Assembly: GCA_905221605.1 (NCBI GenBank) | Contig: CAJNDS010002346.1 | Span: forward strand, 374,001 to 438,000 | Reading direction: 5' to 3' | From: Symbiodinium natans | Taxonomy: Eukaryota > Sar > Dinophyceae > Suessiales > Symbiodiniaceae | DNA length: 64,000 nucleotides | The notes under the pieces: generated by a model | The model's input: only the letters and a program-made list of their open reading frames with translations | Told to the model about the DNA's origin: nothing | Databases searched by the model: none | Program-made: the position numbers and the translations under genes | Shown here: positions 27,291-36,983 of the stretch, piece by piece | Layout: each line of letters begins with the position of its first letter | How positions within the stretch are numbered: position 1 is the first letter of the stretch

Positions 27291-27312
27291 CTGGAGCATG
27301 CAAGGGGGCTTA

Positions 27313-27418
27313 CCTAAGAGTCCATGTACCCATTCTGCATATACTTGGGCCCTAAAGCTACTATATGGGGACCCCTTTAAGGCCCAAGTATAAACTATAT
27401 AGGTGCATGGACCCTTTG
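27313..27418. repeat. Hairpin element, family 3 copy
   Basis: GAGTCCATGTACCC...TATACTTGGGCCCTAAAG against GGCCCAAGTATAAACTATATAGG and GCATGGACCC. Confidence 0.75.
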
Positions 27419-28753
27419 GGTTAATAATTAGAATGTGTTTTTGTTGTTGTGTTATTTGCTTCTTTTTTTTTTTTTGGGGGGGGGGGGAGTCTTGTTCTAT
27501 AGGGACCTTAAGGGAGTATTATTAGCATTTATTCTGTCTGGCTTTCTAAGAGTAGCTACACTGTCCCTGAATGTGGTCACGTACCTTTCTCAAAGGGTTC
27601 TGACGTATGGGCCCTTGGGGTGTGTAGGGTATACAAGGTGTGGGCTTTTATCAAGGGATTAAAGCTCGTACCCCTAAGGTTGTGTCCCGAAAGGGCTCCC
27701 TTAATACACTCCTACTATGGCCCGTCTATTTCTATAGGGGATCTTAAGGAGGGTCCCCAAAACCTAGGGTACGACATTACAATTCCAAGGAACAACCTGA
27801 CTGTTTTGGGTGGCTGAAGGGCTGAGGAGACAAACTCATCTAGGCGGTTTAGGGTTTAGGGTTCAGGGTTTAGGGTTTGGGGTTTAGGGTTTAGGGCCTT
27901 AGGGTTTGCCACCTAAGCCGGCACGAACACCGTGCTCTTGGACACCCCGAAGCCTCCTGATGGAATCCCAAACCCTGAGCCCCATCAACCCAAGGGGGTT
28001 TAGGCTTGGGGTTTGGGGTTTAGGGTTTGGGGTTTAGGGAAGCCCTAACAACCAGTGAAGCTGTAAAACCCCGTGGTCAAGCCTGTTGGGGCGATGAGTA
28101 GGGTTGTAAGCCTTACCTAGAATTTCCCTACGCCCTCAACCCAAAACTCGAAAATGACAGAAACATCACCCCAATTGCGAAGGCACATGTCCCGCCCTTT
28201 CGCTACTGGAAGTGAACCCGCAGCATGCCCCTTGTAAGGGCCTGAAGTAGGGTTTAGGGTTTTTGGGGTTTAGGAGGGTCACAGTAGGGTTTTAGGTGTA
28301 AACTTCTGGATGTCCAAAAACCAAACATAGATCGATGTTGCTACAAGTAAGAATGTAGGATCTCCGAAACATGTAGGATCAACAAAAAGAACATCAGATT
28401 GCGTGCTTGACAAGATAGGCTACAGTCAAGAAAGCCCAACGGAATAACCGGATAGCCGTTAAAGCCAGATAAGAACTTTTCCTTAGTCGCTTAGTTCATA
28501 AGCCCCCAAAAACGAAACCCTAAAGCTCTGCACCTTGAAGGGAAGGGGGGGGGGGGGGAGTTTCGGGTTTGGGGGCGATGGTTTGGGGTCTAGGGTTTAG
28601 GGTAGCCTCCAGCCAAATTCTTATATTCTTATGAAACCGGGGAAAAAGGGACATAACTCCACATGAGTTTAAAGGCCCTAAACCCTAAACCCTAAACCCT
28701 AAACCCTAAACCCTAAACCCTAAACCCTAAACCCTAAACCCTAAACCCTAAAC
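27419..28753. other. Intron-like stretch
   Basis: T-run and G-run near 27,463-27,488, TTTAGGG and TTTGGGG variants at 27,847-28,060, degenerate repeat debris, and the CCCTAAA array at 28,676-28,755. No supported exon. Confidence 0.5.
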
Positions 28754-28755
28754 CC
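28676..28755 (+). repeat. (CCCTAAA)n array forming an intron start
   Basis: On the minus strand it reads GTTTAGGG immediately after the exon at 28,754-28,872. Confidence 0.9.
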
Positions 28756-28872
28756 TCAAGGCTTTGAGCCTGCTGGCCTCTTTCCGCATCTGGACCGCAT
28801 TCCGAGCGTCACGTCTCCGCTCATGGAGCTGCACTTCCAGTTCTTCGTTCTTCCCCTTATTGGACTCTTGCC
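28754..28872 (-). CDS. Coiled-coil exon of the 25-30 kb gene
   Basis: Encodes QESNKGKNEELEVQLHERRR, DARNAVQMRKEASRLKAL, a clear coiled coil. Acceptor ACCCTAAG|GGCAAG and donor TTGAGG|GTTTAGGG: both splice sites are made by the flanking inverted arrays. Confidence 0.75.
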
Positions 28873-28875
28873 CTT

Positions 28876-28938
28876 AGGGTTTAGGGTTTAGGGTTTAGGG
28901 TTTAGGGTTTAGGGTTTAGGGTTTAGGGTTTAGGGTTT
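28876..28938 (+). repeat. (TTTAGGG)n array forming an intron end
   Basis: Nine units. Read on the minus strand it is CCCTAAA...CCCTAAG, ending in the AG acceptor of the coiled-coil exon. Confidence 0.9.
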
Positions 28939-29161
28939 AGGCCTTAGGCCTTAAAGGGGGACCCCGGCCCAAAGAAGAGGCTATGTGGGCACATGGACCC
29001 TTAGGGTTGTGAAGGAGTGCAAACACAATCCTCAACAGCAGCTCAATTCTCCAATCCAAGAACAAGTCAGAGCTTCAGGCAACTAGGTTCAGGGTCCAGG
29101 GTTCACAGGGCTGAAGGGTTTAGGGTCTAGGGTTAGGGTGTCTGAGGTTAGAGTGCCGAAC

Positions 29162-29266
29162 CGCTGGAAAACTCTGCTGATTGCGGGGGTGTCTCGTGAA
29201 GCTTGCTGGCAGCCCGCAAGCGGCTCATGCGTGACACCAGCGCCTTCTCCTCGCCAGTTCGGTTGG
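29162..29266 (-). CDS. Exon of the 25-30 kb gene
   Basis: Encodes NRTGEEKALVSRMSRLRAAS, KLHETPPQSAEFSS. Acceptor CCCTAAG|CCAACC. Donor AGCG|GTTCGG. Confidence 0.6.
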
Positions 29267-29829
29267 CTTAGGGTAACGTTTAGGGTTTAGGGTTTAGGGT
29301 TTAAGGTTTAGAACTTCAGGGTTGTAAGTCAACTAATTCGGATGTGTCTTTTAGCTGCTTGAGCGTTGGAGTGAAACGAGCGTGAGGCGTAAACTCATTG
29401 TGGTTGTAGCTACATGAAGGCTGCATGGTGTCTTTTAACGGATGAACATGCTCCTGAAGAGTGTCGTTAAAACCTGTAGAATAGGGACCTTAATCATTAG
29501 AAAGGTCTTTTTTCGCGGGGGGTATTATAATACAATTATACAAGGACCAGAGGGGACGACTATTTGTGATTCTTCCGACCCCCTATACCAGGCGTTAGCC
29601 GTGTTAGGGTCCCCTCCTGTTCTGTGACTGCACAGGACAGCGGCTCCAAGTTTCCATTGGCCTAAAGCCCTCGAGATAAATATCCAGAGGCTAGTTGAAC
29701 CCGAGACCCTAAACCCGAAACCCTGAACCTTAAACCCTGAAACCTGAACCCCTAAACCTAATAGCGGTAAGCCCTGTACTGTGTGCAGACCCAAACGCAA
29801 AAACTCGATAAGCCCGGAATCCTAGACTG

Positions 29830-29903
29830 AACTTCAGCTTCTCCTCCCTTAGCGGCATGGTCTCTTGTTCCAGCATCCTCTCAAGTTTCCATGACTCCTT
29901 CTC
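29830..29903 (-). CDS. Coiled-coil exon of the 25-30 kb gene
   Basis: Encodes EKESWKLERMLEQETMPLRE, EKLKF. Acceptor ATGCTAAG|GAGAAG; the 3' end is unclear. The gene must start above this, perhaps beyond the LINE. Confidence 0.55.
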
Positions 29904-29918
29904 CTTAGCATTTGAGGG

Positions 29919-30012
29919 GTTTAGGGTTTAGGGTTATAGGGTTTAGGGTTTAGGGTTTAGGGTTTAGGGTTTAGGGTTTAGGGTTTAGGGTTTAGGGTTT
30001 AGGGTTTAGGGT
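29919..30012 (+). repeat. (TTTAGGG)n array
   Basis: Twelve near-perfect units. Confidence 0.95.
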
Positions 30013-30039
30013 TCCAGAATGATGGCTACAGGGTTCTGT

Positions 30040-30137
30040 AAGGGTCCATGTACCTATGTAATTCTGCTTGGCCTGCACAGGGCTCCCATGTAGTCGCTTC
30101 AGGGCCCAAGTATATGCTATATGGGCACATGGACCCT
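30040..30137. repeat. Hairpin element, family 3 copy
   Basis: AAGGGTCCATGTACCTATGT at one end, AGGGCCCAAGTATATGCTATATGG and CACATGGACCCT at the other. Confidence 0.75.
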
Positions 30138-31068
30138 CAGGGGTTTGTAGGAAGTTTAGGGAACTTTTTTTTATTTGGCGGAAGGGGGGGTGGGCCTACA
30201 GTTACGGGGCGGGTATCCCTCATTGCACTTGCTACAATTAGAGTGAGAAGGGCCCTGAGGATGGGTGGGTTTGGCTTAACTAAACGAAAAAATCATGTTG
30301 GGCAGTTCTTTAAATTAGGGTCCCTGGTTTGGGGTCATTGATAAAGGAGGCCGTACAAACTAGGGGACCCGGGGGCCCAGCAAGGGACCCTAATTTTCGA
30401 GATGCCTTGACTCAGCATGGGGGGTTTAAGGGAAGGGCTGCCGTGAAGACAAAGCCGCAAAGGTCGAGTGTCGAAGTCTCCGGGCCGACTTCTGAAGCAC
30501 CAACCTTTTCCCTAAACCCTAAACCCTAACCCCTTAACCTTATAAACCCAAAACCCCAAACACTAAAAACTCAACGCCCAGGCCGCCCCCCACTACAGTT
30601 GGGAGCCTCCTGGGACGTTTCGAGGACCTTCCTGGGCCCTCGAAAGCTTTTGGGGCCCTTCTGAACCCTCCTGTCTGGGACTGCCTGATTAGTTGAACCG
30701 TGTTTTGTTGGAAGTAAGCATTTGTCCTGAGTTTAGGCCTAAAACCTAAAAGGAATAGGTTAGCGTGGCTTTGCCGCCTTGAACGGCGTGGGGTGGGAGA
30801 AAGGTGTTAGATGGCCTTCCACAATCGGGCCAGAGCTGCTCTTCGCACCTGAGGAGGCTTTCGAGCCTTTGCTGCATCCTAACCTTCACAGCATCAACGC
30901 CACATTAATTACAGCAAACCTTATAAACCCTAAACACTGAATATATATACTTTTGTGGTGCTCCGCCGCGAAATCGACGAAGCACAAAAGCATGTCCTTA
31001 GATGCACTCCTCAGACAAGGACCTTAGTCAGAGAAGCAGGGCTTCCCTGCAACTGCAAAGCATCGCCG
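30138..31068. other. Flank and 3' untranslated part of the LINE
   Basis: An open block at 30,380-30,510 (plus) is not convincing. From about 30,940 the composition changes to that of the LINE, so its 3' UTR probably occupies 30,940-31,068. No poly(A) is obvious. Confidence 0.4.
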
Positions 31069-33198
31069 TCAAAGACAAACATGCAACCCAGCCGTGCGCG
31101 CAAAACACAGCGATGCACAACGACTTAGCCCGTGACGCACTTGCCACAGAGTCAATTGCACAAACGACATCCATTCCCTGATCTTGCGCAGCTGAGTGCC
31201 AGTCTCACAACCCTGAATCGTCCACCCAAACCGGGCGACGAGAGGATTAGAGGGGCGCGGGATAGCGCAGGGTCTCCGAGGACACTCCCAGAAAATGTGC
31301 CTATGGGAGCCTAAGTGTCCGCACTGCCAGATGCATCTGTCAGAAACTCCTGCCGGCCGACGCTGACCGACTTGGTTCCAGGTGGCTGGAGCAAAGGTAC
31401 TCCCTGAGGCCACTGCAGCAGCGGCCGCGCTGGACGAAGCCAAGTCCCGGACGCCCTGCCACGAAACTCTGGACAGGCCCCGGCCACCGGCTCGCCACAG
31501 ATCCACGCCATTAAGCTCATGACGCTCATCTCCAAGCCACTGCAGAGCTACCCAGGCCCTCCAGCCCTCACGCAAAGCATGTTGCTCACGGCCAATGCGC
31601 CGCTGTAAGGCGGGAGCAGCAAGCCAAGCCCTTTGCCGGATACCGAGATCCAGCACAGCACCGCTGAGTGCATGACTCCATTGCCAAGCTCCAGCAACGG
31701 TCCAGCCTCTCTGAAGAAGCCAATCCTGCAAGGCCCTGCAGGCCGTCCCTCGCGCAGACGCCCTAACCCAGGGACTACTGTAGTGGATAGTCCCGGCAGC
31801 CCTCCAAAGATGCGTCCACAGCTGTTTGGACGCAGTCAGAGTCGGCGCACGAGCAATCCACCCGTAGTTGGCTTTAGATAAAGCAAAACACTTGGCCTCA
31901 CGAAGAAACCTGCTGAGCCCGAAGCCAACACATCCCAGAAGTCGCAGACGGCCCTTAGCACTACTCAGCCGACACTCTTCAGCCTCAGTGTGGGCGCGGG
32001 GCACACAGTACGTGGAGGCCCCCAAGAGCTTGACATGCCTTTTGACCTGGTCAGGCGAGAAACAGTTGCTGAGGTCACGCCGTTGCCTGGCCCCTGTGCC
32101 GGTAACCTCAGTCTTGGCAGCGTTTTCGAGAACGCCAACGCTCACACTCCACCCAGCCCAAGAGCCCTGATGAGCGGCAAGCTCAGCAGCGCGATCGGAG
32201 GTGATGGTTCGATCGTCCACATACATAGTGGTGTCAGCACGAGCACCAGCGCTATTGCGAACAGCTTTGAGCCCTGCTTGGCACCACAACGCCATAATCA
32301 GCGGGCCGAGAGGATCGCCCTGGGGTTGAACCCCCCCAACAAGCGGCACCGGGTGCGTGTGTTGCTGAAATTGTACGAAGCGTCCGAGTCGGAGCCACAC
32401 AATTTCGAGGACTCTCACAAGTCGCGGCGGCAATCTATACCGGCGAAGCATCGCAGAGGTGATCTGCGCGTCCAGGCAGTCAAATGCCTTCGTGAAGTCC
32501 AACGCCAGTACCATCCCTTTGGCATCCAGCTGATCGAAGATGCGAATGAGCGTCACGTAGATGTCTTCCCCAGTGATAGCACACACTTCAGGGGCCAACA
32601 CAGCCCGCATCCAAACCTGAAAGGCGTCAGAGTGATACAGCGTGGACACCCAAAGCCTCCACCAGGTGCTCATGACAGTGATTGGCCGAAGCTTATCAAT
32701 GGGAACCGTTTGATTGCTCACATGCCTACCAGGTTTAGGCAGGCAGACCATGCGGCTCTGGCAGAACTGCTCAGGCACAGCACCATTGTCAATCCACCCT
32801 TGGGCGAGCCTGGCAAACACATCAAAGGCAGCCGGAGGCAAGTGTTTTATTTCCCCTCCCGTCCAACCATCGGGCGACCCGGCCCCTCCGCCCATGCGGG
32901 CCCTGGCGACAAGGTCCGCACCCAAAGGCAAGGGCAGCACGACCTCCTGAGCAGGCTGCTCCACAGTGGCCAACAAAGCGTCCTTGCGGGCATCCAATGA
33001 TGGCCGGTTGCGGTCAAGGCGAAGCCAAAAATCACTCCAGTAATCGTAGATAGCTCTTGCAGCTTCCACAACAGACTTGGAGAGAACGGTCCGCCCATCA
33101 GCTCCAACAGTGCCAACGCAGTTGACGTACGGATGATCCTTAGCTTTGAGCCACCGACTGACCTCAGCCGTAGAGGAGAGAAGACGGTCACGCCAACC
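30940..33198 (-). mobile_element. LINE, 3' half (reverse transcriptase part)
   Basis: Coding starts abruptly at 33,198 (GWRDRLLSSTAEVSRWLK on the minus strand), where the 15.7 kb insert begins. The missing 5' half of a matching LINE resumes at 48,917 in the same orientation. In related LINEs the endonuclease-RT linker has a WR...SRWLK pattern, which is what the two halves give when joined. Confidence 0.75.
31069..33198 (-). CDS. Non-LTR reverse transcriptase
   Basis: About 709 codons, 5' end cut by the insert. From the GTG at 33,069: SPDGWTGGEIKHLPP (65-79), KLRPITVMSTWWRLW (126-140), ALDFTKAFDCLD with the first catalytic Asp (189-200), GVQPQGDPLGPL (246-257) and YVDD (283-286). A C-terminal CCHC-like motif CIWQCGHLGSHRHIFWEC sits near 570-590, a usual LINE feature. 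It ends at TGA near 31,069. No internal stop, so this half is younger or better preserved than the 5' half. Confidence 0.9.
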   Translation of the reverse strand, partial: GWRDRLLSSTAEVSRWLKAKDHPYVNCVGTVGADGRTVLSKSVVEAARAIYDYWSDFWLRLDRNRPSLDARKDALLATVEQPAQEVVLPLPLGADLVARARMGGGAGSPDGWTGGEIKHLPPAAFDVFARLAQGWIDNGAVPEQFCQSRMVCLPKPGRHVSNQTVPIDKLRPITVMSTWWRLWVSTLYHSDAFQVWMRAVLAPEVCAITGEDIYVTLIRIFDQLDAKGMVLALDFTKAFDCLDAQITSAMLRRYRLPPRLVRVLEIVWLRLGRFVQFQQHTHPVPLVGGVQPQGDPLGPLIMALWCQAGLKAVRNSAGARADTTMYVDDRTITSDRAAELAAHQGSWAGWSVSVGVLENAAKTEVTGTGARQRRDLSNCFSPDQVKRHVKLLGASTYCVPRAHTEAEECRLSSAKGRLRLLGCVGFGLSRFLREAKCFALSKANYGWIARAPTLTASKQLWTHLWRAAGTIHYSSPWVRASARGTACRALQDWLLQRGWTVAGAWQWSHALSGAVLDLGIRQRAWLAAPALQRRIGREQHALREGWRAWVALQWLGDERHELNGVDLWRAGGRGLSRVSWQGVRDLASSSAAAAAVASGSTFAPATWNQVGQRRPAGVSDRCIWQCGHLGSHRHIFWECPRRPCAIPRPSNPLVARFGWTIQGCETGTQLRKIREWMSFVQLTLWQVRHGLSRCASLCFARTAGLHVCL

Positions 33199-33200
33199 TA
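33199..33200. other. Putative TA target duplication, left
   Basis: TA is found here and at 48,915-48,916, exactly at the two LINE breakpoints. The restored target would be CCTAGG. Confidence 0.5.
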
Positions 33201-33395
33201 GAGATCCCGGGATGCTTCATTTTCGATGATGCAAACCTCAAATTCTCCACGCAACATTCCTCGAGGTTAATATGGTGCATTTGATGCTCGCGGATGCTCG
33301 CCATGCTCACGCATGCTCACGCAAGTAAGAGCTAAAGCCAACGATTGCTGTACAGTGGAATTCGCTTGGCATAGCGGCCTGCAAGGTGCTTTTTT

Positions 33396-33460
33396 CTAGA
33401 CTGCGAGAAAAAAAAGAAAGACATTTCAAAACTGCGAGAAAAAAAAGAAAGACATACGGT
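33396..33460 (+). repeat. Direct repeat
   Basis: ACTGCGAGAAAAAAAAGAAAG occurs twice in tandem, 31 bp apart, in the left non-coding part of the insert. Confidence 0.85.
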
Positions 33461-33801
33461 TTAGTGTTCAGGGCTATAGGGTTTAGAGTTTAGAGTTTAG
33501 AGTTTAGAGTTTAGAGTTTAGGGTTTAGGGTTTAGGGTTTAGGGTTTAGGGTTTAGGGTTTACGGATTTTAGGGTTTAGGATTTATAGGATATATTCAGA
33601 GACTGCAAAAAAACACACATATGCAGAGAGAGAGTTTAAGAGTAGAGCGAGACAGATAAGGAAGGTAGGTATGCAGGCCATGCATGCAGGGTTCCACGCG
33701 ACAAAAAACATTTACCCCGCAGGCCCCGGCCCTCCAAAAGAAGAAGTTCAAGGAAGGACCCCCGCGGTTGCAGATTCCGCTGTTGATTTTTATGGCCCAA
33801 G

Positions 33802-34383
33802 ATGAAGCAGGCACCGGTGCGACCGGTGATCAAAGTTGCCGTGAAAGAAGAGAAGGGGGCAGCCGGCGCAGCCGCACCCAAGGAGAAGAAACCGTCCAGA
33901 TCTGGCAAATCCGGCTGGCAGGCCTGGAAAGAGAAACGCCAGATCAGAGATAACCTGGAGGAGTCCAAGAAAGACCGAGAACTGGTGTTGCTACGGGTCA
34001 AGCTTGAAGCTGCTGAAGATCGGGAGCGAGATTTTTCATCGGGCTCAGCCGACCCGCTGCCGCTGGCAGCACCCGTGGGGCCAGTTGAGGCCGCAGAGCC
34101 AGAGCCGACCTTTGCAGACCAGGCCACTCAGGCAACTTCTGCGGTCCAGGATCAAGATACACAAACGCCAGATTGGCGATATCCTGCCTCGTACCTGAGT
34201 GGCTTGCGGGTTATCAAAGCCAGGCCGCACTACATCAACGGGTCGCCGCCCAGGGATGCCCCTAGCCCGCACCCCTTTGCCCGCCAGAACCGCAATCGTG
34301 CAGAGTCCTTGTCTCCCAGCGCTCGGCCACGGAGGAGTTCAAGCTCAAGGTGGGACCGAAGTGCAAGCTGTTCGATCTACTGA
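33802..34383 (+). CDS. First exon(s) of the PVCSSW gene in the insert
   Basis: Starts MKQAPVRPVIKVAVKEEKG; a basic/charged N-terminus with a coiled-coil stretch (KEKRQIRDNLEESKKDRELV), then an acidic low-complexity part. Near 34,320 a different frame looks coding (EEFKLKVGPKCKLFDLLIRS, to about 34,429), so an intron or frame change lies around 34,290-34,320. From memory such a charged N-terminus precedes the PCSSW domain in dinoflagellate homologues. Function unknown. Confidence 0.55.
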   Translation: MKQAPVRPVIKVAVKEEKGAAGAAAPKEKKPSRSGKSGWQAWKEKRQIRDNLEESKKDRELVLLRVKLEAAEDRERDFSSGSADPLPLAAPVGPVEAAEPEPTFADQATQATSAVQDQDTQTPDWRYPASYLSGLRVIKARPHYINGSPPRDAPSPHPFARQNRNRAESLSPSARPRRSSSSRWDRSASCSIY

Positions 34384-34429
34384 TTCGTTCCCACCAAAAA
34401 AAGCTTGGATCACATGCCGAATCTTGCAG

Positions 34430-34535
34430 GTGATCCATGGCTGCTGGACGCAGGGCTGATGCAGAAAGCAGGAGGTGCGACACCCCCCCAATTGTTCTCC
34501 AGCTTGTCATTCTTGCGGGCAGACAGCACTGCAGG
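34430..34535 (+). CDS. Candidate exon of the PVCSSW gene
   Basis: After a good acceptor ATCTTGCAG|GTGATCC it reads DPWLLDAGLMQKAGGATPPQ. It ends near GCACTGCAG|GTATGT, a GT donor. Confidence 0.4.
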
Positions 34536-34596
34536 TATGTTCGCCGTTAACGCTCTGTGTTTTTCTGCTCACACAGTGCACTTTTTAGCTGGTGCC

Positions 34597-34908
34597 ATGA
34601 AGTCGAAACGTCTTGTGAAGAAAAAACCCCCAAAGCGGGAAAGACCGGTCTTCAGACCTACTGTTACCAGCCCTGGCCGAATCCCGTTTACGGCTACTGC
34701 ACCGCTGCCACGATGTTTCGCTGAATTGTCCCCTGGCGCATCTTTACATTTTGGTGTGACAGAGCATTACACTGCCCAAACCCCATCAACAAGTCTTAAG
34801 GTTGAATGTGTTTGCAGCTTCGGAGGTGATTGTTTTGGGTTGAGCGCTTCTGGCAGTCTATGCTGTCAAGTCCTTTCGGAATCCCGCTTTGGTGGTTTGT
34901 TATCTTGA
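34597..34908 (+). CDS. Candidate exon(s), uncertain
   Basis: MKSKRLVKKKPPKRERPVFRP looks coding; the rest is doubtful. An acceptor-like GTTTGCAG|CTTCGG lies near 34,828. Confidence 0.25.
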   Translation: MKSKRLVKKKPPKRERPVFRPTVTSPGRIPFTATAPLPRCFAELSPGASLHFGVTEHYTAQTPSTSLKVECVCSFGGDCFGLSASGSLCCQVLSESRFGGLLS

Positions 34909-35018
34909 TGCCGCAGGTCCTTTAAATGTTTGTTTTGTGTAGGGCTTGGGCGCAACACGCGGTCTTGGTGACTTCACTTTTGGACATCCCTAACACTTTC
35001 CAAAAAACCTTTGCCCAG

Positions 35019-35178
35019 GCTTGAGATCCTGATCTTGGCTGGACTCCCCTACTCCGTCTTGCACGTCTGCGAGAAAGTCATGCAGCAGATGACCCGACCA
35101 GATGTCGAAGCTTGTGCGCAGCTGGTGTCTCATGAGGGGGTGCAGCGCAGTGTTGTTTTGAGCTTGGGCAAATCTTAG
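35019..35178 (+). CDS. Exon of the PVCSSW gene
   Basis: Acceptor TTGCCCAG|GCTTGAG. It reads LEILILAGLPYSVLHVCEKV, MQQMTRPDVEACAQLVSHEG, VQRSVVLSLGKS. The 3' donor is unclear; the frame stops at 35,178. Confidence 0.5.
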
Positions 35179-35295
35179 GGGCTGCACTGTGTGGAGAAGT
35201 TCGCAGGAGTGAAAACGATCACTTCAGCTTTCAGGCACCTTACTTGTGTGTGTGTGTGCGTGTGTTTGCGTGTGTTTGTGTGTGTTTGTTGGCAG

Positions 35296-35443
35296 GAAAT
35301 AGAGTTGAGATATGTGCTGCCACCGGCAGTCCAGGAGTATGGGAGCAGCATCTGCGTCGTTTGAAGTACAAGATGCTGTGGAACAAGATATCCTAACGGG
35401 TATTGGATTCTGCTTCGGACTGGCCCTGACGCTGAGACTTTTC
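35296..35443 (+). CDS. Exons of the PVCSSW gene (two blocks)
   Basis: After TTGGCAG|GAAATAG: EIELRYVLPPAVQEYGSS. Then from about 35,365: VQDAVEQDILTGIGFCFGLA, LTLRLFK. The second block leads into the PVCSSW exon. The short gap is probably an intron or a frame shift. Confidence 0.5.
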
Positions 35444-35498
35444 AAGTATGCTCCTTGGTTGCATACCATATATGCATGAGCTGGTTATTCTTCTTGAG

Positions 35499-35580
35499 TG
35501 TGCGATCTGGCTACATTGCACCGCAAGGCTGGCTTGAACTGGGAAGCCCCGGTCTGCAGCAGTTGGGTATGGATAAACAG
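35499..35580 (+). CDS. PVCSSW exon
   Basis: Reads CDLATLHRKAGLNWEAPVCS, SWVWINR. Inferred GC donor AAACAG|GCCCATG. Pro-x-Cys-Ser-Ser followed later by EQP recalls the PC and E-N-V order of C5 methyltransferases and the SLPCTKW...EWPWP domain of the Copia element, but that is a structural guess. From memory this is a large, unnamed dinoflagellate family. Confidence 0.65.
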
Positions 35581-35636
35581 GCCCATGTTTGTAGCACTGT
35601 GTTTGCTGCCTCCAAGACCACATGTGCTGTTTGCAG

Positions 35637-35705
35637 GGGATCCTCGCGACGATCACGGGCCGAGCCGTTGGGAGATACTTCTCTCTTGGGTGTGAAATCT
35701 GCGAG
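35637..35705 (+). CDS. Exon following the PVCSSW exon
   Basis: Reads GSSRRSRAEPLGDTSLLG, VKSA. It is joined to the previous exon across a 56 bp GC-AG intron (35,581-35,636; acceptor TTTGCAG|GGGATCC). The conserved continuation RNLMVGRVCFYL is not next but 3.27 kb away, at 38,972. Confidence 0.65.
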
Positions 35706-35805
35706 ACTTTGCTGCAAGTATATACGTATGAGTGCTCTGCGCATGACGGGTGCCATGAGTCGAGTCTTTGGCAAGTGCTTACTAGTGCTTACATGTGCTC
35801 CAGCT

Positions 35806-36730
35806 GCTTCAAGCTCTCGAGCTTGCTGGTCCGTTTGGTTTTGGGTCCGATGTCCGTCGACGGGGAATCGGAGGCATGTGCCCAGCATTTGCTGGGATTG
35901 AAGGAGCTCGGCCAAGATATTGCTGAGGCAATGCCATCCGACTTGGAGGCACGAGTCTGCACGGCTCTAGGTGAAGAGCAGCGACGTGAACTTATTGATC
36001 CGCTGCAGACGAAGAACCCGGAGTGTGATGTGAAACTTTACTAAATCACCAGAGCTTTCTTGAAGTATGTGTAGTTTCAATGGTTGCTGCTCGCAGAATG
36101 TCTGTTTCTGTTGCTTCCCTTAAATTGCCCGCAGATCCTCAGGAAGGCAAACCACTGGCTTCTTCGGGCCCTGCTACAGTTCCCTGAGTTTCAACACCGA
36201 GCTCCCTCACCCACCGAAGCCCAAGTTCTCTTGGAGAGTCTGAACGAGCAAAAGAAGGTGTGGCTAGAAATGGACAGAGATTGTTTGTCTATATGACTCA
36301 CTCCTTGCTGCTCTACACAGATGTATATATATATATATATATATATAAAGCAGCAATGAGTGAGTCATTTCGACAAACCATCTCTGTGCATTCTACCCTG
36401 TTCCCCATAACGTGTGCAGGGACTGGCCATTCGACACATTGAGAATGGCAACGCTACTCCTGCTACGTGGCTGCAATAAAGAGCTCACGATTTCAGCTTG
36501 TGTGTTACATTGTTGTGCTGGGTTTTGTTTTCGTTTGGAATGCGCGGCATAGTTTTATTAAGGCTGCCGAGATGGACTATGAAGCCCAGGGCTATCGGCT
36601 ACGGAAACTTTGGAGCCGAATGCGAAAGATTTGGTCGAACTCCCGCAGCTCCTCGAGGTCCCCCCTGATTCAGGAGTTAAAGGACCTGATGAAGCCTGCA
36701 GCTTCTTGCTTGGATACTTGACCTCCCACT
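35806..36730 (+). CDS. Cluster of candidate exons between the two halves of the PVCSSW domain
   Basis: Coding-looking pieces: MSVDGESEACAQHLLGLKEL to about 36,040; ILRKANHWLLRALLQFPEFQ and PTEAQVLLESLNEQKK (36,136-36,257, acceptor GCCCGCAG|ATCC, GT donor); GLAIRHIENGNATPATWLQ after CGTGTGCAG|GGACTG (36,420); and ETLEPNAKDLVELPQLLEVP, ending LLGYLTSH and a stop at 36,730. Family unknown. Probably the end of a gene lying inside the split domain. Confidence 0.4.
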
Positions 36731-36983
36731 AGATACCCCCCCACTAGCCCCAGTCGCGGAATTGTTATTTGTAGATGCCTCGTGTGCCAGGTGCCCGTTG
36801 CCCCACTTGTTTTTGTCCCATGGTTGTGGCCTTTGGAATCGAGGAGGGTTTGGAATCTTCTGGGGCTTGTTTTGTTTTAGAATTGCAAGGATGGTTGTAA
36901 ATGGTACGTCAACGTGAATGCAGTGTGAGGAGGGATGTGTTGTGTGAGTCAAATGCAAGGAGAGGTCCAGATCTTTGAAGACC

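Noticed and set aside
31132-33000. Plus-strand frames opposite the reverse transcriptase, up to 336 codons
   Set aside because: Antisense shadows of a clear RT; no motifs.
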